Shown here piece after piece: positions 61,144 through 64,000 of a DNA stretch of 64,000 bases. Source of the stretch: an uncultured Lachnospiraceae bacterium (GTDB lineage: Bacteria; Bacillota; Clostridia; Lachnospirales; Lachnospiraceae); NCBI GenBank assembly GCA_946405625.1, contig CAMJHQ010000015.1:1-64000 (forward strand), given 5' to 3'. The notes under the pieces were generated by a model that was not told the origin of the DNA, searched no databases, and saw only the letters and a list, made by a program, of their open reading frames with translations. Both the position numbers and the translations under genes were made by a program. Each line of letters begins with the position of its first letter. Within the stretch, counting starts at the first letter, position 1.

Positions 61144-64000
61144 TTAAGATAATACACTTTTAATTTCCGATGCTGTCTGTAAATACTTATCAAGAAGCTT
61201 ATCAATACCCTTATTAATCACATCTGAATTATTGACTTTTGCCGCCATCTCCTGTTCAAGAGCCATCGCCGACAGTTCATCCAGCCCTATCATTTTAGCA
61301 GTACTCTTCAAAGCATGTACTCGAACCTGATAATCATTAATGTCATGTTCTGTATGATCCTGCCTGATCATATCAGCTTTATCTTTTGCAGCATCCGCAA
61401 AATCTCTTACAAGCTCCAGATAGAGATCCCTGTCTTCTGCCGAATAAGAAAGTCCACTTGCGGTATTAACTCCAATCTCCTTCAGCCCCTCTATGAAGTC
61501 CTTCGGGCCATCTGCCTTGGACACAGCCTTCTGCTGATCTTCTGCAGGAAATTCCATCGGTTCATCCGCGTCTGATCCTTCCGGAAGAAACTCTATCGGC
61601 TCATCTTCGTCCGATCCTTCCGGAAGAAACTCCATCGGCTCATCCGCGTCTACTTCGGCAATCGGAAAATCGATCGGTGCATTATTATATGGCTTTTCTA
61701 TATTGATAACCTCCGGACTCATTACCTCTTCAGATTGATTATCCGAATCAAAAAGTTCCTTCGGCAGATACTTTACGAGCATAGCCTCAAGCTTGGACAG
61801 ATCTATCGGTTTAGACAGATAATCATCAAAGCCTGCATTAAGATACATTTCTTTAGCACCCACAATAGCATTTGCCGTAAGTGCAACAACCGATGTTTCC
61901 TTCTTCAAAATATGATCTTCTCTAAGCTTATGAAGTACTTCGATTCCATCCATCTTAGGCATCATATGATCAAGGAAAACTATATGATAATCATTCACAC
62001 GTATTTTCTCTATAGCTTCCGGACCCGAGCTTGCCAGATCAGGAATGATTCCGCTAAGCTTGAGCAGGTTCTTTGCGACCTTAAGATTCATCTCATTATC
62101 ATCTACTACAAGAACCTTGGCTCCATCGATTTTGAGACGGGCCTTACGCTTTGTCTGATTTTCACTTTTCTTCAACCAATCAACATAGTTGCCTATCGGT
62201 GTACTGTCCACAATCTTCTGACGAAGTACAAATGAGAATTCGGAGCCTTTTCTGTATTTACTCTTAACAGTCAGCTCACTGCCCATCATCGGAAGAAGCT
62301 TATTAACTATAGCCATTCCAAGACCGGTACCTTCAATATTTCGATTACGTTTTTCTTCAAGTCTCTCAAATGATTCAAACAGTTTTCCGAGATCTTCTTC
62401 TTTAATTCCGATTCCTGTATCCTTTACGCAGATGAAGAGACTTATCATATTATCATCACGGCTTTGTTCCTTGATTATCAGCCTGACAGTTCCCTTCTCG
62501 GTATATTTTACAGCATTTGTCAACAGGTTCATTATAACCTGTGCGATTCTTATATCATCACCACAGAGTGTTGACGGAAGAGTCTCGCTTATATCTGCTA
62601 TGAAGTTGAGTCCCTTTGCCTTTGCACGCTCCAGTATAGATATAACAAGGTTATTGATCATAGATGAAGTACTGTAATTAGCAGTTATTATCTCCATCTT
62701 TCCGTCTTCTATCTTTGAAAAATCAAGTATCGTATTAACCAGTGACAGCAGTGTTTTTCCTGCCATCTGAATGTTTGAAGAATACTCCTGAATATCCTTT
62801 TCGGTTGACTCATGAAGAATCATTTCATTCATTCCGAGAATTGAATTGATAGGTGTTCTTATCTCATGAGACATATTTGCAAGGAAATCACTCTTTGCCC
62901 TGTTCGCCGAATCCGCTATCTTAATCTGTTTCTGAAGCGAGGATGACATCGTCTGTAAACTGCGGGACAGAATTCCTATCTCATCATTGCCCTTCACACT
63001 CATCTTTTCACTGAAATCACCGTTCGCATAATTCTCTGCAACATCTGTCATTCTTTTTATAGGTCTTGTAATAGTCCTTACCCAGATGAGAGTTATCAGA
63101 ACTGCAAGAAGCAGAATAACAACAGAGATCATCAACTGCTGTCCTGTCAGACTCTGCTGAGGTGCATTTATTTCCTGGATCGGAGCATAGAATCCGAGGA
63201 TCATTCCGTTCTTCAGTTCCTTCAGTACAAGCTTCTGCTGTGTACCTATACGCGAACGAAAAACAACCGGATTGTTCAGTTCCAGATCAAGTACATTTTT
63301 AAAGTACTGCTGATCACTTTCCGGAAGATTCTCAAAGCTTATACCATCCGGGTAGTCTTCATGATAGACAACATTTCCATTCTTATCTATAAGAAATGCA
63401 CGGCCCGTATCATATACCTTTACATTTGCAACAGATTCTTTTAAAAGATCCATGCTGATATCCATGCCGATTATTCCCACGGTATAGCCTTTATAATAAT
63501 ACGGAATTATATATGAGATCATATCAACACCGAGATTGGCGTTGTAGTAAGGATCCATCCACATCGGCTTACCTGTAGCAATCGGAGTATAGTACCAGCC
63601 TACATGTTCCAGATCGTCTTTATCATAAAGACTCATGTCAGTCGGCACAGAAGGCTGCCAGGAATTGTCATCTATGTTGATAGTATACCAGAAACCGCTT
63701 ATCGGTCCAAAATCATCGGGATTGTAGCGGAGATAAACAGCCATAGCGCCGCGTGTGTTCTCGGCGATACTCTTACCGAGCTCCGAGACATCATACGTAT
63801 ATTCATCGCGTTCTTTCTCATCCTCAAGAAACGCAGTGTAAGTTTCGGCTCTTTTATTTGCATAGTTGAATATAGTTCCCACTGACTGCTCGGTTGACCT
63901 GAAATTATCATCTATAACGTTTGCATAGTAATCAGCGGTCTTGGACAGAATGTCCTTTGAATCGTCATCAAGAATGGCATTGGTTCGCAAGGTTGAAGTA
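61144..64000 (-). CDS. Hybrid sensor histidine kinase (N-terminus outside the window)
   Basis: At least 950 residues; the frame runs open to the window edge, and the TTG at 63990 is not the start. Domains in order: an extracellular dCache-like sensor; a membrane helix; HAMP; HisKA with SHEIRTPINSILG; ATPase with NLLTNAVKYTEKG and GTGLGMAIV; a receiver domain with VLVVDDNEMN and the acceptor Asp in VFLDHMMPKMDG; a repeated Glu/Pro linker (EPMEFLPEGSDEDEPIEF type); and an HPt domain with the phospho-His in VHALKSTAKMIGL. A full phosphorelay is present in one chain. It leads the operon with the AraC regulator and the APH-type kinase. Confidence 0.92.
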   Translation of the reverse strand, partial: TSTLRTNAILDDDSKDILSKTADYYANVIDDNFRSTEQSVGTIFNYANKRAETYTAFLEDEKERDEYTYDVSELGKSIAENTRGAMAVYLRYNPDDFGPISGFWYTINIDDNSWQPSVPTDMSLYDKDDLEHVGWYYTPIATGKPMWMDPYYNANLGVDMISYIIPYYYKGYTVGIIGMDISMDLLKESVANVKVYDTGRAFLIDKNGNVVYHEDYPDGISFENLPESDQQYFKNVLDLELNNPVVFRSRIGTQQKLVLKELKNGMILGFYAPIQEINAPQQSLTGQQLMISVVILLLAVLITLIWVRTITRPIKRMTDVAENYANGDFSEKMSVKGNDEIGILSRSLQTMSSSLQKQIKIADSANRAKSDFLANMSHEIRTPINSILGMNEMILHESTEKDIQEYSSNIQMAGKTLLSLVNTILDFSKIEDGKMEIITANYSTSSMINNLVISILERAKAKGLNFIADISETLPSTLCGDDIRIAQVIMNLLTNAVKYTEKGTVRLIIKEQSRDDNMISLFICVKDTGIGIKEEDLGKLFESFERLEEKRNRNIEGTGLGMAIVNKLLPMMGSELTVKSKYRKGSEFSFVLRQKIVDSTPIGNYVDWLKKSENQTKRKARLKIDGAKVLVVDDNEMNLKVAKNLLKLSGIIPDLASSGPEAIEKIRVNDYHIVFLDHMMPKMDGIEVLHKLREDHILKKETSVVALTANAIVGAKEMYLNAGFDDYLSKPIDLSKLEAMLVKYLPKELFDSDNQSEEVMSPEVINIEKPYNNAPIDFPIAEVDADEPMEFLPEGSDEDEPIEFLPEGSDADEPMEFPAEDQQKAVSKADGPKDFIEGLKEIGVNTASGLSYSAEDRDLYLELVRDFADAAKDKADMIRQDHTEHDINDYQVRVHALKSTAKMIGLDELSAMALEQEMAAKVNNSDVINKGIDKLLDKYLQTASEIKSVLS

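Noticed and set aside
63990-64000. TTG at 63990 as the start of the hybrid sensor kinase
   Set aside because: The frame stays open to the window edge and the sensor domain would lack its first membrane helix, so the true start is outside.

Overview
The window reads as chromosomal DNA of a xylan- and glucan-using Lachnospiraceae bacterium, most like Butyrivibrio or Pseudobutyrivibrio. The evidence is a moderately AT-rich base composition, strong GGAGG ribosome sites, a CvpA/DUF5711 pair, a GH3 beta-glucosidase with swapped domain order, a GH120 beta-xylosidase, many AraC and cyclic-di-GMP proteins, and Firmicutes two-component and ABC-2 genes. The genus is inference. No rRNA, tRNA, CRISPR array, phage or complete insertion sequence was seen.

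Layout. 0.1-5.6 kb: CvpA-like and DUF5711 membrane proteins and a large surface CotH-kinase protein. 5.8-8.4 kb: ung and a sodium:solute symporter. 8.5-12.7 kb: a tight MoxR / DUF58 / transglutaminase operon. 12.7-21.4 kb: rubredoxin, an EAL phosphodiesterase, glgB, holA, rpsT, hflX and a small membrane protein. 21.5-26.7 kb: a TetR-hydrolase operon with clear operators, a 1 kb gene-free array of palindromes, and an intracellular GH120 beta-xylosidase. 26.8-29.1 kb: a small lipoprotein, ridA, a CvfB-like protein and a hypothetical. 29.2-33.9 kb: a strongly AT-rich island with a double-glycine peptide precursor, an attenuator hairpin, a propeller/solute-binding lipoprotein and a C39-peptidase ABC exporter. 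34-39.4 kb: cysK and a divergent Rrf2 regulator, a membrane spermidine-synthase-like protein, an AraC regulator and a degenerate GGDEF protein. 39.7-46.7 kb: a 5'-nucleotidase, then a DUF4353 lipoprotein / DUF4956 / VTC group beside a two-component system. 46.9-53.9 kb: metF, GH3, GGDEF-EAL, AraC. 54.2-57.2 kb: an ABC-2 exporter and a PASTA protein. 57.2-64 kb: an erythromycin-esterase-like lipoprotein, a small-molecule kinase, an AraC regulator and a hybrid sensor kinase cut by the window edge.

Two things stand out. The first is the palindrome array at 23.46-24.42 kb: about 13 stem-loops at a near-constant 73-74 bp period, with paired compensatory changes in the stems. The second is the AT-rich peptide export cluster at 29.2-33.9 kb. 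In addition, several genes have their last codons and stop codon tandemly copied into the downstream spacer (12.7, 13.0, 27.1, 37.4, 44.6 and 46.0 kb), an unusual habit of this genome. Starts were moved to the ATG behind a clear ribosome site wherever a longer frame began at TTG, GTG or an ATG without one.
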